DNA of 64,000 bases, taken from the NCBI RefSeq assembly GCF_031143425.1, contig NC_090444.1:1536350782-1536414781 (forward strand). Reading direction: 5' to 3'. This DNA comes from Pleurodeles waltl (lineage: Eukaryota > Chordata > Amphibia > Caudata > Salamandridae). Below, one piece after another: positions 12,560 to 23,134 of the stretch. Position 1 is the stretch's first letter. Every line of letters begins with the position of its first letter. Both the position numbers and the translations under genes were made by a program. The notes beneath the pieces were generated by a model. That model saw only the letters and a list, made by a program, of their open reading frames with translations, was not told the origin of the DNA and did not search any database.

Positions 12560-13165
12560 TGATGAAGCTGAAATGAAGGTTTTACATTTATTAGCGCTTA
12601 AACGTAGTGTGAAAATAATCATGTGTGACTTTAACCGAACTAATAAAGATTGTACGGGGACAAAATGTGCCCTCAGAGTAGTTTGCCAACATTTATAAGC
12701 GTGCTTTATATAACGTGGTGTATTAGAATTGCACTAATCCGACATAATCGTAAACGTGTGCTACGATTTGCTCGTTTGAAATGTTTTAGCTTAGCATAAC
12801 TTTAGTGGAGGCTTCGGCCTAGTTGCCTGGTCTCACGGTTTAGATGCTCGTATTTTTCCAATGTGCTAATAAACGTGTATTTTTGCTTGAAGCTGTACTT
12901 TTCCACTGAGATCGTTCACATGCTTATCTTAAAGTTTCGTGCCAGCTTGGCATTTTTCTCTTTACTCCAAGGTCGATCTGCAGGTGCGGACAATGGAGGC
13001 TCTGAAAGTGAGCTAATTGGTATAAAATGTTGCAACTTTCGTACCCATCTCCAAGGATAATGTATGCTTAAGTAAAAGCTTGAGAACTGTTGTTTTTGAT
13101 TGGACAATTTGAAGCTAACCTATGAACCCTCCAATGGAAGACCCTACTGGATTTGAACTGTTGTC

Positions 13166-13172
13166 TATAAAA
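13166..13172 (+). promoter_or_regulatory. TATA box of the young provirus LTR
   Basis: TATAAAA stands alone in an otherwise mixed context, with a predicted start site about 25-30 bases downstream near 13195. The same box is present in the 3' LTR at 25444-25450. This is a motif reading; the start site itself is inferred. Confidence 0.6.
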
Positions 13173-13191
13173 CCCAGGTGCACGAGAAGAA

Positions 13192-13325
13192 GGCAGCCAT
13201 TATAGCCATTTTTTTGCGGCCATTACAGCCATTACCCGGACCTCATAGCCATTATTGGACATCCCGCCATTTTGTAGACTTTGCAGCTATTATGGCCCAC
13301 TTTGCTGCGACGCCATTTTGAAATA
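13192..13325 (+). promoter_or_regulatory. Cluster of GCCATT (YY1-like) motifs just downstream of the predicted start site
   Basis: Within about 130 bases there are seven or so CCATT words, including CGCCATTTT twice and GCCATT in GCAGCCATTATAGCC. GCCATNTT is the published core of the YY1 site (reverse AANATGGC). The cluster is repeated in the 3' LTR with two base changes. Binding is inferred from motif only. Confidence 0.4.
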
Positions 13326-14175
13326 GACTTTGATGCTTTCTCTAATCGAGAGAAAGAGATTCTAAATGATTCTTGCCCTAGAGACTTTAACTTTGATTTA
13401 ATCCCTTGCATGAAGTAGTAGTTTTACCTTGCCGCCGTGAGTCAATTGCCCCGTCCACCTTGCCCCTTTGCCCCGTCCCATGCCGGTCGAAACGGTACCA
13501 ATGCTGATCGAGAAACGGTACCTGTGAGACGAAGACTTCCTTGTATGCTGATCGTAATTGGTAAATATGAAAGGAAATTGTAAAAAATTGCATTGTGTTT
13601 CTTTTAGGTAACCAACTGCTGATTTTGATAAGAGCCCTAGTTAGGAGTTTTCCAAATTTATGTTGCTAAATTGTTTTTGCATGAAGTCCCACATGCCGAT
13701 GCTAATTTGAGGACAGATGAGGATTCCTTCTGTTGCACGATGCAATTTGAGACCTTGTTATGCTGACTAAATGTATGCAATTAGTTCATTACAGATTATC
13801 GTATTAGTGATTTGCATTGCCATTATCGAATGCCTTGTGATTCAAATGCTACATAGATTGCACTTGTTTCGCCGCTATGGACAGCTATTAATGTTCATTT
13901 ACGTTTATCATTTGGTGTTGAGACACATTTCTATTGTGCTAGCTTTGTTAATATAGGGAAATAAATTCACTAACTTTGAATAAACTGGTGTGGTTATTCC
14001 TGACTGAAAGGTCAGGGTTCGCCGAAATGTATTCTGGATTAATTGTCAAGTGTTATGTTGATCAAGGTATTGCTTATGTTCGTTATTGATTATTGATTTG
14101 ATGCAATTGATCGATATAGAGTACGGAGAGTTCCACTTAGTCAAAAGATTCATCGGCCTAAAGAGCGTCCAAATA

Positions 14176-14184
14176 CAGGTAAAT
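14176..14184 (+). promoter_or_regulatory. Candidate major splice donor, inside the 5' LTR
   Basis: CAG|GTAAAT, with the junction after 14178, is a strong donor consensus about 29 bases before the LTR end. Together with the acceptor at 23103 it would give a short spliced env message. Use of this donor is inferred. Confidence 0.4.
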
Positions 14185-14212
14185 TATTAGTACGGACCGC
14201 TCTATCAGTAGA

Positions 14213-14230
14213 TGGTAGCAGAGGACGGTT
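14213..14230 (+). promoter_or_regulatory. Primer binding site of the young provirus
   Basis: TGGTAGCAGAGGACGGTT begins 5 bases after the LTR end. The leading TGG matches the complement of tRNA CCA. The tRNA species is not identified. Confidence 0.6.
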
Positions 14231-14533
14231 TCGTCTTTTGGGACCCCGTACTCTTAGAGTACATGGTGTTGAATTAACGGTTACGCCCTTTGAGACCCCA
14301 TTCGAGAAGTTGAATTAGATTTTCTTGGGTAAAATAGATTGACAGAATGATGATGGGCTAAGTCCACCGCGACTTTCCCGGGATCTCGGAGCTTGCGAAT
14401 GGAGAGAATGGAGGTGTGGAATCGGCGTTGGCGGTACTAGTGATGGTATGAGTGAAGCTAGGGTTTTGCGCTTGCACAGCTAATTGCCGCAGATTGTGTG
14501 AGAAGGTTGCGAGGAATTTTTTCTTTTTAGAGG

Positions 14534-14641
14534 ATAGCGGAGGTGCGACTCCGAGTGTAGAGGTAGAGAAGTCGTCGAACTTCATAGAAATAGCGGAGGT
14601 GCGACTCCGAGTGTGAGAGTAGGGAAGTCGTCAAACTTCAT
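14534..14641 (+). repeat. Two-copy 56-bp tandem repeat in the leader
   Basis: The block starting ATAGCGGAGGTGCGACTCC at 14534 recurs at 14590 with a few changes. Each copy ends with AACTTCAT. Duplication of a leader RNA structure is possible. Confidence 0.8.
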
Positions 14642-15279
14642 GTGCGTGTGGCGCTTTGTGCATAAAAAGGTCCACGTGGTTGTTGTTGTTGAGACGGGCC
14701 CTGCGAGGTCAAGAGACTCCGGAGTATGTTGTTTTATGTTGTGGTCTGGGCGGTTTAGTAGGTTGATCGGGCGTGGTCAACGAGTCGGTACGTGTGTTAG
14801 GGAGTGAAAGAAACTTCGACTTCGGGCTTTGACAAAATTCTAAGTGCACTAGAATAGATCACTGACAAGTTGAGAGTAGGTCTGCGGGTCAGATTTGCTT
14901 GCGAACGTGGGGACCGAGAAAGATGGAATAACTGCCGAGGCTAGTGAAAAATCCCTAAGGTCCTGAAGCGATTGTGTTACCCTTCCTGTAGTAAACCGAC
15001 AGATCTGTTTTATTTTTGGTAGCTCGCGATACATGCAAGAAGTTGTTTCGAGAGGAGCTGAGTGAAGGAGGACTAGCCGCGAGGCTTTGTCAGCCGCAGT
15101 GTGTGTGAGTGTGACGTCACTAGGAGCCGCGCTGGGATAGGTTGGTTGCAGAGAAGGGTCGCGCACGGATTGGACGCAGTCCGTGGGGCTCGATTGGAAG
15201 GGGAAAGGCAAGCGAAGAGTATTCCGGGAATTAAAGTCACTTATTGATTACAAACTTTGTGAAAATAAAAGACGAGAAA

Positions 15280-16503
15280 ATGAAATTTTTTAAAGCATTA
15301 AAGAGTGCGATGAAGGGGGAGTCTTACATTAAAGCGAGCGTAGGAGAGGAGACGCCGCCCGAAGGTACACCAGCTTACATTGTAATGGAGGAAAAAGGGG
15401 TAGCTCCGTGCCTTTGGCTAAAGCAATGGCACAAGTTGACAGAGAAACATGGGAGCGTAGCATTCCCGATCCACGGGACATTCAATATAAGGATTCTGGA
15501 GAATTTGAGATTCACGATGTATGACATGAAGGTGCCTCCAAGGCCAGCCCAGTTTGAGGCTCTAGCGATTTGGGAATTAATGGCTAGACAGCAACAGAAA
15601 AATAAGTTCGAAACAAGGATAAGGAAGGTAGAAAAGACACTAGCGGACGCTAGGTGGGATAATGCACAGAAGGTGTGGATGTCAGATGTATTGCAGGGGA
15701 TAAAATTGTTCCCCGCAATTACTAAGGAAGAAGAGGAGACAGGTAAGAAAGCTACCTGTAAGACAAACAGGAGGTGTTCCAAGGATAGAGAGGACGAGGA
15801 GAAGTTGAGAAGAGAAGAGGAGTTAGAGGATGAGGAACTAATAATGCAATTGCTGAACGACCGTCCACCACCTTATGCGGAGAGTGGACAAGGTCCAAGT
15901 ACCAGTTCTGCCCCTCCGGCACCGGTACAGAACAGCGAAACTCAGAGTTCAGGAGCATCATCGAGGTCTAAGGACCCGAGTTTACTGTTCACCCCGCAGG
16001 TACCGCAGGTTAGGAGAATATATCCAGATGTGCCTATGTTGAAACCAGCAGAAAATTATCAGCCGCAGGTCCCAAGATATTACAGCAGTGACAACAGTAC
16101 GGGAATGGTTCTAGACCCGACTGTAATGGGAATACAGAATGGTCACAACCCAACATTGGCACAAGCTGAATCAACCCAGTTTTTGATGCCTCAAAAGCAG
16201 ATGCAGGGGGGAACAGCACATGCTCAGATGACGGGGAGCCAGATGGGCATGCCGGCAATGATGACCCATAGCGTGGGAATGAATGTGCCTCAGAACGTGG
16301 GAAATGGACAAAACCCAGATGCGATATCACTACCCATTACTGTAGGTCCACCGGTACCTCTGTACAGTCAGCCTAACTTAGGTATGAGCGGTCAGGGATC
16401 AATGCTACAGAATGGGACCGAAAGGAGGTGCATAAGAAAACACTCCAGGGATAACTCCTATAGCGGCTCAGCCAAATGGATCTGGGTCCTTGATGGAGTT
16501 TAG
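15280..16503 (+). pseudogene. gag: Gag N-terminal part (matrix and late domain), frame broken near its end
   Basis: The first ATG in the frame is at 15280; the frame is open slightly upstream only from a TTG. The product begins MKFFKALKSAMKG, a basic amphipathic start without a Gly-2 myristoylation site. It has a Trp-rich matrix-like part (residues about 40-110), a Lys/Glu-rich charged helix (about 140-190), a PPPY late-domain word near residue 195 and a Pro/Gln-rich tail. The frame should run on into capsid, but a one-base length change near 16430-16445, next to an in-frame stop in the other phase, sends it to a stop at 16501-16503. The following capsid-bearing frame overlaps it by 14 bp. 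Compared with related retroviral Gag the polypeptide is truncated before capsid. Confidence 0.8.
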
Positions 16504-19500
16504 CCCCATATGTGCTCAGTCGACACTGGTGAGGTCGAGTCCCCCACTGATAATACCTCTGTCATCGAACACTGAAAAGCTGCCGCAACCATCAATGGCA
16601 GTCGATGTGAACGCTACACTGATGGGGTTGAATGCGCAACAGCTGACACAGTGGTTCAACAGTTTGAATTCCACACAAAGCTCAGACAGTGGGAAGGGAG
16701 AAGATTATATGAATAGGATGAGGTTGAACATGGAAGCACAAGAATTGGTGGAAGGGACTATGGGTGTGAATAGGTTAGAGTCCTACTCGGAAGAAGAGCT
16801 GAGATACCTATGCCCAAGGATCACGAAAGAAGTGAATAAGGTACATAAAAGTTTGCAGGAAATAGCTGACAAAAACGGGGTTGACATAGACAAGACAAAA
16901 CACTTGAGCAGGAGCTATAGATTGGATTTTGGGACCACAGATTTTGAACACATGAGGTCAGCAGGCATGAAGGCGCACCTGAGAGAATTGCTGCAGAGTG
17001 CACAAGTGTGGAGGCGTTTGGACAAGTGGGAAAGTAGGTGGGTAAAGAGAAAGGAAAAGAGGAGGGACAGTGCTACAGAGCACAATGAGAAAAGACCACA
17101 GAGTAGTGATACAGTAACTATGTTACCAATGAGGGAGACAGCAGGGGGAAAATTAATACATGTACCCTGGCACAGAAGTGACATTCAGTCTTTTACGGAT
17201 GATTTTCCCAAATTGAGAGAGAAACCGATTGAATGGTATCAACAGACTGATAGGTTTGTGAAGCTTGCAAAATGTCTTTGGGAAGATCTAAACACTCTCT
17301 TTGAGATTGTGGTTCCGGCAGATTTGTGGGAGGATTGCAAAAGAGCTGTAGGTTGGCCGACAAGTGAACCAGAGAGAGACAGGGATACGGCTGCACCATC
17401 ACCTATGGTGATGAGCTTGTACTACAAGGTGATTGAGCATTTGAAGACGAAGGTTGCCGCGAAAAATGTGGATTGGCAGAAGATCGATCGAACGGCCCAA
17501 GAGGCTAAAGAGTCGATTCATAGTTACTATGAGAGGTTGTTGAAGGCGTTCAAGAACTACAGTGGCACGGAGACAATAGAGGCGAAGGACATGCTTCATT
17601 TTGTATTTAGATTTGTGGAAGGGCTGAGACCAGAAATAAGTCAGATGATAAAGTCGCATTTGATTTGTTGGCAGTCGAAACCTATTGATGAGGTGTTGAA
17701 TTATGCGAAATACTGTAGCGACGAAATTGAGGTGAAACAGAAAAGGTTGAAAGAGAAGGTGATGATGATGCAGCTTAAGGCAGCTCAGACAGGTCTGCAA
17801 GGTTTGCAAGGGTTGCAAGGGTTCCAACAACAGGTACCGCAACCGCAGCCGCAGTTGCAGGGAAATATGGCGTTTCAGCCACAGGCCAGAGGCAGAGGCA
17901 GAGGAGGTTTTGCGAATAATGGCCCGGATTTGAACACTGTTGTGACTGGTGTGCAGGCAATGAAGAAGGTGATGCCGTGTCACGTGTGCGGAATTGTCGG
18001 TCATTGGAAACGCGAGTGCCCGATGGTGGTGCAGGAAGGTGCAGGTGCAGGTGCAGGTGTAGGTGTTGGTCAGCAAAACAATGATGTCAATGCATTTCAG
18101 ACAATGAGGGGACCGAAAATGAGAGGTCCAAACCCAAATTTTCAGACCGTAAATCAGTTGCAGGGATTACAACCTATGCAGCCGCAGCAGATGCAGATGC
18201 CTCGTATGCAGATGACGCAAATGCAGCCAATGCAACAGCAGTTTCCCATGGTACCTAATCAGCAAATGCAAATACCTTTGGCACCAATGAGTCAGCAGCA
18301 AGTGATGGTTCCTCCACAGGTCTCGGGTCAGGTAATGAGTACAAATGGCACCGTACAACAGTTCCCATTACACAGTGAGAGTGGAATAAACAATGTATGG
18401 GAAAGTGAAAGTTCAGAAGAAGAAGGAGATTGTGTGCTTGCAGCATCCTTGGAAGTTAATCAAAAGGGTCCGTACGTAGAGGGAAGAGTAATGGGTCATC
18501 GTATTTCATTCTTGGTTGACACAGGAGCAACACGTTCAACTGTTAAGAGCAGTGAAGTACCAAATTTGCCACTCTCAGGGAGGACAGTTCAAGTGGTGGG
18601 TGTAGCAAACAGGCACCTGACAAACCCAATTACAGATCCGGTACCAGTCAGCATTGGTAATTATCAAGGGTTACATCAGTTTGTGGTATGTGACTCAAGC
18701 CCGATAGCACTGTTAGGGAGAGACCTATTGTGCAAATTGGGTTGTTCGATCATGTGTTCGAACGAAGGAATAACCATCCAGACGAGCAGTGATGGGGAAG
18801 AAGAGGACAGTGTAGAGGGGGATGAGATGGAAACTGTCAATGAAGACTATCCTCTGATTTGTCTTTTCCCGATGATAACTGAAGAAGATATTCCAGCTGA
18901 ATTACGGGAAACAGTCGGAAAGGAAGTGTGGGATATGACAGGGAAAGAGGTGGGATTGATGAAAGGAGTGGAACCAGTGAAGGTGACTGTAAAGCCCAAT
19001 GCAATCTTTCCCCAGACCCCACAATACCACATGGCACAAGACACCCTCATGAAAGTTGCCCAACTTATTGACAAATTTGTAAAACAGGGGGTACTGAAAG
19101 AAGTGTTAAGCAGTCCATGTAATTCACCAATAATGGGACTAATAAAGCCAAGTGGAAAGGTCCGACTTGTGCAGGACTTGAGGAAAATAAATGACATCAT
19201 AGTCAAATGTTGCCCTGTCGTACCAAATCCAGCTGTGATAATGTTTCAAATTCCTTGCGATGCCGAGTGGTTCTCAGTCATCGACTTGTCACAAGCATTC
19301 TTTTCTGTGCCTCTTCATGAGGACAGCCAATTCCTTTTTTGTTTCAAATTCCTAGACAGAGTATACAGTTGGTGTCGAATTCCTCAAGGGTTTTCTGAGT
19401 CACCGTCAATCTTCAATCAGATTCTAAAGAAGGATTTGGAAGCATTAGAATTGCCATTCGAGTCAACCCTAGTACAGTATATCGATGACTTACTGATTGC

Positions 19501-20281
19501 ATCAAAGACAGAAAGTGGCTGCACAGCCGATACCATTGCTCTGTTGAACCATTTGGGAAGGAATGGACATAAGGTGTCTCCTTCCAAATTACAGTTCTGT
19601 CAGAAGAAAGTGAAATACTTGGGTCACCAGATAGAGAAAGGGTCACGGAGAATAATGAAGGAAAGAATAACGAGTGTACTTCAAATGAGTCCACCAAAGA
19701 CAAGGAGGGAGGTGAGGAAGTTTTTGGGAATGGTGGGTTATTGTCGCCAGTGGATTCCCAACTTCTCGACTCTAGCAAAGCCTTTACTGAAGTTGACCCA
19801 GAAGGATGCCTTGGATCAAATTGAGCTGAAAGGAGACGAGATGGATGCTTTTGTTGAATTGAAGGAATGCATGTGCAGGGCTCCAGCTTTAGGTATGCCT
19901 GATTACACAAAGCCTTTCACATTGTTTTGTCATGAACGTGATGCATGTTCTTTGTCTGTCTTGACTCAAGCCCATGGTGGCGTAAACAGACCAGTAGCGT
20001 ATTTTTCAGCTACTTTGGATCCGTTCGCAGCAGCACTCCCAGGGTGTTTGCGCGCCGTAGCAGCAGTTAGTATCAGCCTCACTCAGAGTGAAGGAATAGT
20101 GATGGGACACCCAGTAACAGTCATGGTCCCTCACTCAGTCGAGATACTTTTGACCCGCTCCCGAACGCAACACATGACTGGAGCAAGACTCACAAGGTAT
20201 GAAACGATAATTCTGGGCTCACCGAATGTGCAGCTGAAAAAGGTGCACTACGTTGAATCCAGCAACCTTGCTCCCTGGTGA
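16490..20281 (+). pseudogene. gag-pol: Gag capsid and nucleocapsid, protease and reverse transcriptase in one continuous frame
   Basis: Open for 1263 codons. Residues about 230-430 resemble a gamma-type capsid. Residues 497-510 form one CCHC zinc knuckle (CHVCGIVGHWKREC). A Gln/Met-rich spacer follows (about 520-640). The protease has LVDTGATRS with catalytic Asp near 677 and LLGRDL about 60 residues on. RT has its first catalytic Asp in VIDLSQAFF near 931 and YIDD at 997-1000, so its active site looks intact. No stop codon separates nucleocapsid from protease, unlike the readthrough layout usual in this group. The frame ends at 20281; the RNase H continuation, including LNPATLLP, is in the next phase, and the shift maps to around an A run at 20237-20241. 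The start is nominal, because the true start lies in the preceding Gag frame. Confidence 0.85.
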
Positions 20282-21266
20282 AAATGCTGAAATTGAGGAC
20301 GCTGAAGACGTCGAGCATGACTGCCTTCAGGTGACTGAATTTTGCACAAAACCTCGACCTGACATTAAGGATACTAAGCTTGATGAAAATGACCAAATTG
20401 TTTTCGTTGATGGTTCATGTCTAAGAGATGGGATGGGGATTTTGAAAGCAGGATATGCTGTATGTACTGTAACAGGTGTCTTGGAAGCGGGGTGGCTTCA
20501 AGGAGTCTATTCTGCACAAGTAGCAGAACTTGTAGCCCTTACAAGAGCATGTCAACTGTCTGCATTGATGAAAGTCACCATTTACACTGATAGTCAGTAC
20601 GGGTTTGGAATTGTGCACGACTTTGGACAACTATGGTCACAGAGAGGTTTCCTGACTTCTTCAGGATCCCCAGTGAAAAACGGGGAGAGAATAAGGGAAT
20701 TGTTACACGCCATTCAAATGCCAGCTGAAGTTGCAGTGGTAAAGTGCAGTGCTCATACAAAAGGACAGGACTATGTTTCTCTGGGAAATGCATATGCGGA
20801 TCAAGTCGCAAGATTTTGTGCCTTGAACTGTATATTACTCAGGGATGAATGGAATTCGATAAGTGAGCCAGAACTCGAACCAGCTGAAGCATTTGCCTTA
20901 AAGGTCATAGATACAATAGATGAACTAAAAGCATTGCAGAATAACGTCAGGGAGGATGAGAGAGATTCCTGGATTAAATCACAGTGTATAAAAAGACCAG
21001 ACGAGTTATGGGTTTCGAATGAGGGAAAATTTGTTTTGCCAAACAGTCTCTTATCACAGCTTGCGCGGTTCTATCATGGGCAAGCTCACCTAGGGAGAGA
21101 TGCCATGATAAGATTGTTCAAAACTGATTGGTTTAACCCCAGATTTCGTCAAGCTGCAGAAGCAGTTTGCCATCGATGTGTCACTTGTCAGCAGATGAAC
21201 CCAGGAAAGGGAACAGTTGTGGGAACAGTAAATGGGCCACATTGGCAGGGCCAGTGGCCCATTTAG
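20253..21266 (+). pseudogene. pol: RNase H and integrase zinc-binding domain
   Basis: The frame opens with NPATLLPGE, a conserved word at the RT/RNase H junction of gamma-type retroviruses. RNase H residues are present: VDGS (Asp near 53), Glu in the helix after it, YTDSQ (Asp near 112) and an AYADQVA Asp. The integrase HHCC domain follows, with HGQAH near residue 274 and CHRCVTC near 306. The frame stops at 21266 while integrase continues in the next phase from about 21232, marking a third one-base length change. Aside from the breaks, key residues look preserved. Confidence 0.85.
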
Positions 21267-22878
21267 TAGGATGCAGATAGACTTCATTGAGATGCCTGTG
21301 TATGGAGGTCTGAAGTATGTGTTGGTGATTGTGTGCATTTTTAGTCACTGGATTGAGGCATACCCCACACGTAGAAATGACAGCCTTACAGTTGCAAAGC
21401 TATTGCTGAGAGAGTTGATACCACGTTTCGGATTCCCGATCTCTTTAGAATCAGATAGGGGAAGTCACTTCAATAACGAGGTGATAAAGTTACTTTGCGA
21501 AGCGCTGAACATTGAGCAAAAACTGCATTGTAGCTATCGCCCTGAAGCCTCAGGATTGGTGGAGCAGATGAATGGTACACTGAAATCAAGAATGGCGAAA
21601 ATATGTGCATCGACAAATTTGAAATGGCCTGACGCATTGCCCTTGGTGCTAATGTCAATGAGAAACACCCCTGATAGAAAGACTGGATTGTCTCCGCACG
21701 AAATTCTCATGGGCAGGGCTATGAGACTTCCTGCAGTTCCCGCAAACGCGCTTTTGAATATTACAGATGATATGGTGTTAGACTACTGCAAAGGTCTGGC
21801 TGACGTGGTTCGCTCTTTCTCTCACCAGGTGGAAGCAACCACCTTACCACCGATCCAAGGTCCAGGACACGCACTGAAAGCAGGTGACTGGGTCGTGGTA
21901 AAGAAGCACGTGAGAAAGTCGTGTCTGGAACCCAGTTGGAAAGGCCCTTTTCAAGTGATCCTGACGACAACTACCGTTGTGAAGTGTGCGGGGGTTCCCA
22001 ACTGGATTCACGCCAGTCACACAAAGAAAGTGTTGTGTCCCACAGATGAGGAAGTTGAAGCGCTGAAACTGCCAGTGCCTGAAAAAAAAGTGCTGAGTGC
22101 TGAGACAGAGCAAAACCGAACTGAAAGCGAACAGGCAGGAACGGAAGAGAGAGAGATATTCTCTGAGGACGAAGAGACTAACTCACTTGGGGAAGACCAA
22201 GGAGAAAGTTCAGACAGCGACGAAGCAGCTGAAGGTGACAAAGAACCTGAAGCAGCTGAGGATAGCAAAGAGCCTGAAGCAGCTGAGGGTGACAAGGAAC
22301 CTGAAGCAGCTGAAAGTGATACAGAGCCTGACGAAAGTAACAGTGACGAAGGGCTCAAAAAAGGTGAAAAAGCAGGAGAGCCTGATCAGAGGAGGGCTTT
22401 CCCAGAAGCAGACGATACAGAAAAAGAAAAAGAAAACGTGATTGATTCCCCAGAAGGAGGGGACAAGGCAGAACAGAACGAAAAAGTTCAAGCTTCCTCA
22501 GAAAAGGTCGCAGGTCCATCAAATGGACATTGTGCAAAGAGGAGACTAAGCATATCACCAATAAAACAAAGGACTGAAGAAGGTTTGAACGACGGAGAAA
22601 GGCCAAAAGTGAAAGAGAAAAGAAAAGAAGTAACTGTCGCGGTACCATCCCCGAGTGAAGAAAAAGACTTGACAAAAGTGGAAAGTACCAGCGAAGCAGA
22701 ATCGAAAAGAGAAGCAAAATTGAAAAGGAAAAGGATACCAAACAGGAGATATTCCGGTCCAGAATGGGCATATGTAGTCAATGACGATTGGACTGACGAA
22801 TTTGTATCTCTTAGCCTCGAGAACGAAGAAGAAGCGATACCAATAGAAAAGAAAAGTTTTATGGACTCTGTCGATTGA
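21232..22878 (+). pseudogene. pol: Integrase core and C-terminal domain with a long acidic tail
   Basis: The catalytic triad is complete: D17 (QIDFIEM), D75 (SDRGSHF) and E111 (GLVEQMNG), with the expected 35 residues between the last two. A GPF-type C-terminal module with WKGPFQV lies around residues 235-265. After about residue 280 comes an unusual tail of about 265 residues, very rich in Glu, Lys, Asp and Ser. It holds repeated EPEAAE units at 22228-22320 and basic patches, and ends with a short Trp/Asp-containing segment. The ATG at 21232 is only where this phase opens, since the natural frame enters from the preceding ORF. The tail stops 257 bp before the env ATG, so pol and env do not overlap. 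Confidence 0.85.
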
Positions 22879-23089
22879 AAGGGTGATAAATGACATTGCT
22901 CGTTACAATCTAACGTATACAAACAACGAGCTGAGACATTGCTAAACCGGATGAGAAACTTGCTGAACTGATAAAAGACTGAGTTATTGCCGAATTGAGA
23001 CAAATGCTGCTAACCGATAAGTGACTGGCCTCTTGAAGAAGACGGTGTGAACATTGCGCTCGCTCAGCTTTGTAACTGAATTGCTAAAT

Positions 23090-23103
23090 AGTTTCTTTTA
23101 CAG
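23090..23103 (+). promoter_or_regulatory. Candidate env splice acceptor
   Basis: A pyrimidine-rich stretch ends in TTTTACAG, with the junction after 23103, 31 bases before the env ATG. The position fits a spliced env message from the donor at 14178. Confidence 0.45.
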
Positions 23104-23134
23104 GTGCTTCCAGCTCTCTGATTCTATACAGATC

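Larger units (their letters stand above)
12560..14207 (+). repeat. 5' LTR of the young provirus
   Basis: It starts TGATGAAGCTG and ends CTCTATCA, and is repeated at a constant offset of 12,278 at 24838-26485. It holds a TATA box at 13166, AATAAA signals at 12868, 13960 and 13979, a cluster of GCCATT words just after the predicted start site, and a consensus splice donor near its 3' end. If transcription starts near 13195 and ends after 13984, R would be about 0.8 kb, which is very long. Confidence 0.95.
14208..15279 (+). other. Long untranslated leader of the young provirus
   Basis: About 1.07 kb lies between the LTR and the gag ATG. It contains the primer site and a 56-bp direct repeat (14534-14641). 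Plus-strand frames are short, and the minus-strand frame at 14849-15211 is a shadow. Packaging and translation signals are expected here, but I cannot point to them. Confidence 0.6.

Noticed and set aside
17399..18076. 225-codon minus-strand frame
   Set aside because: Shadow of the gag frame, Leu/His-rich because the sense strand is Gln/Met-rich.
22097..22441. 114-codon Lys-rich frame overlapping the integrase tail
   Set aside because: Arises from the same purine-rich repeat read in another phase; no start context or homology.
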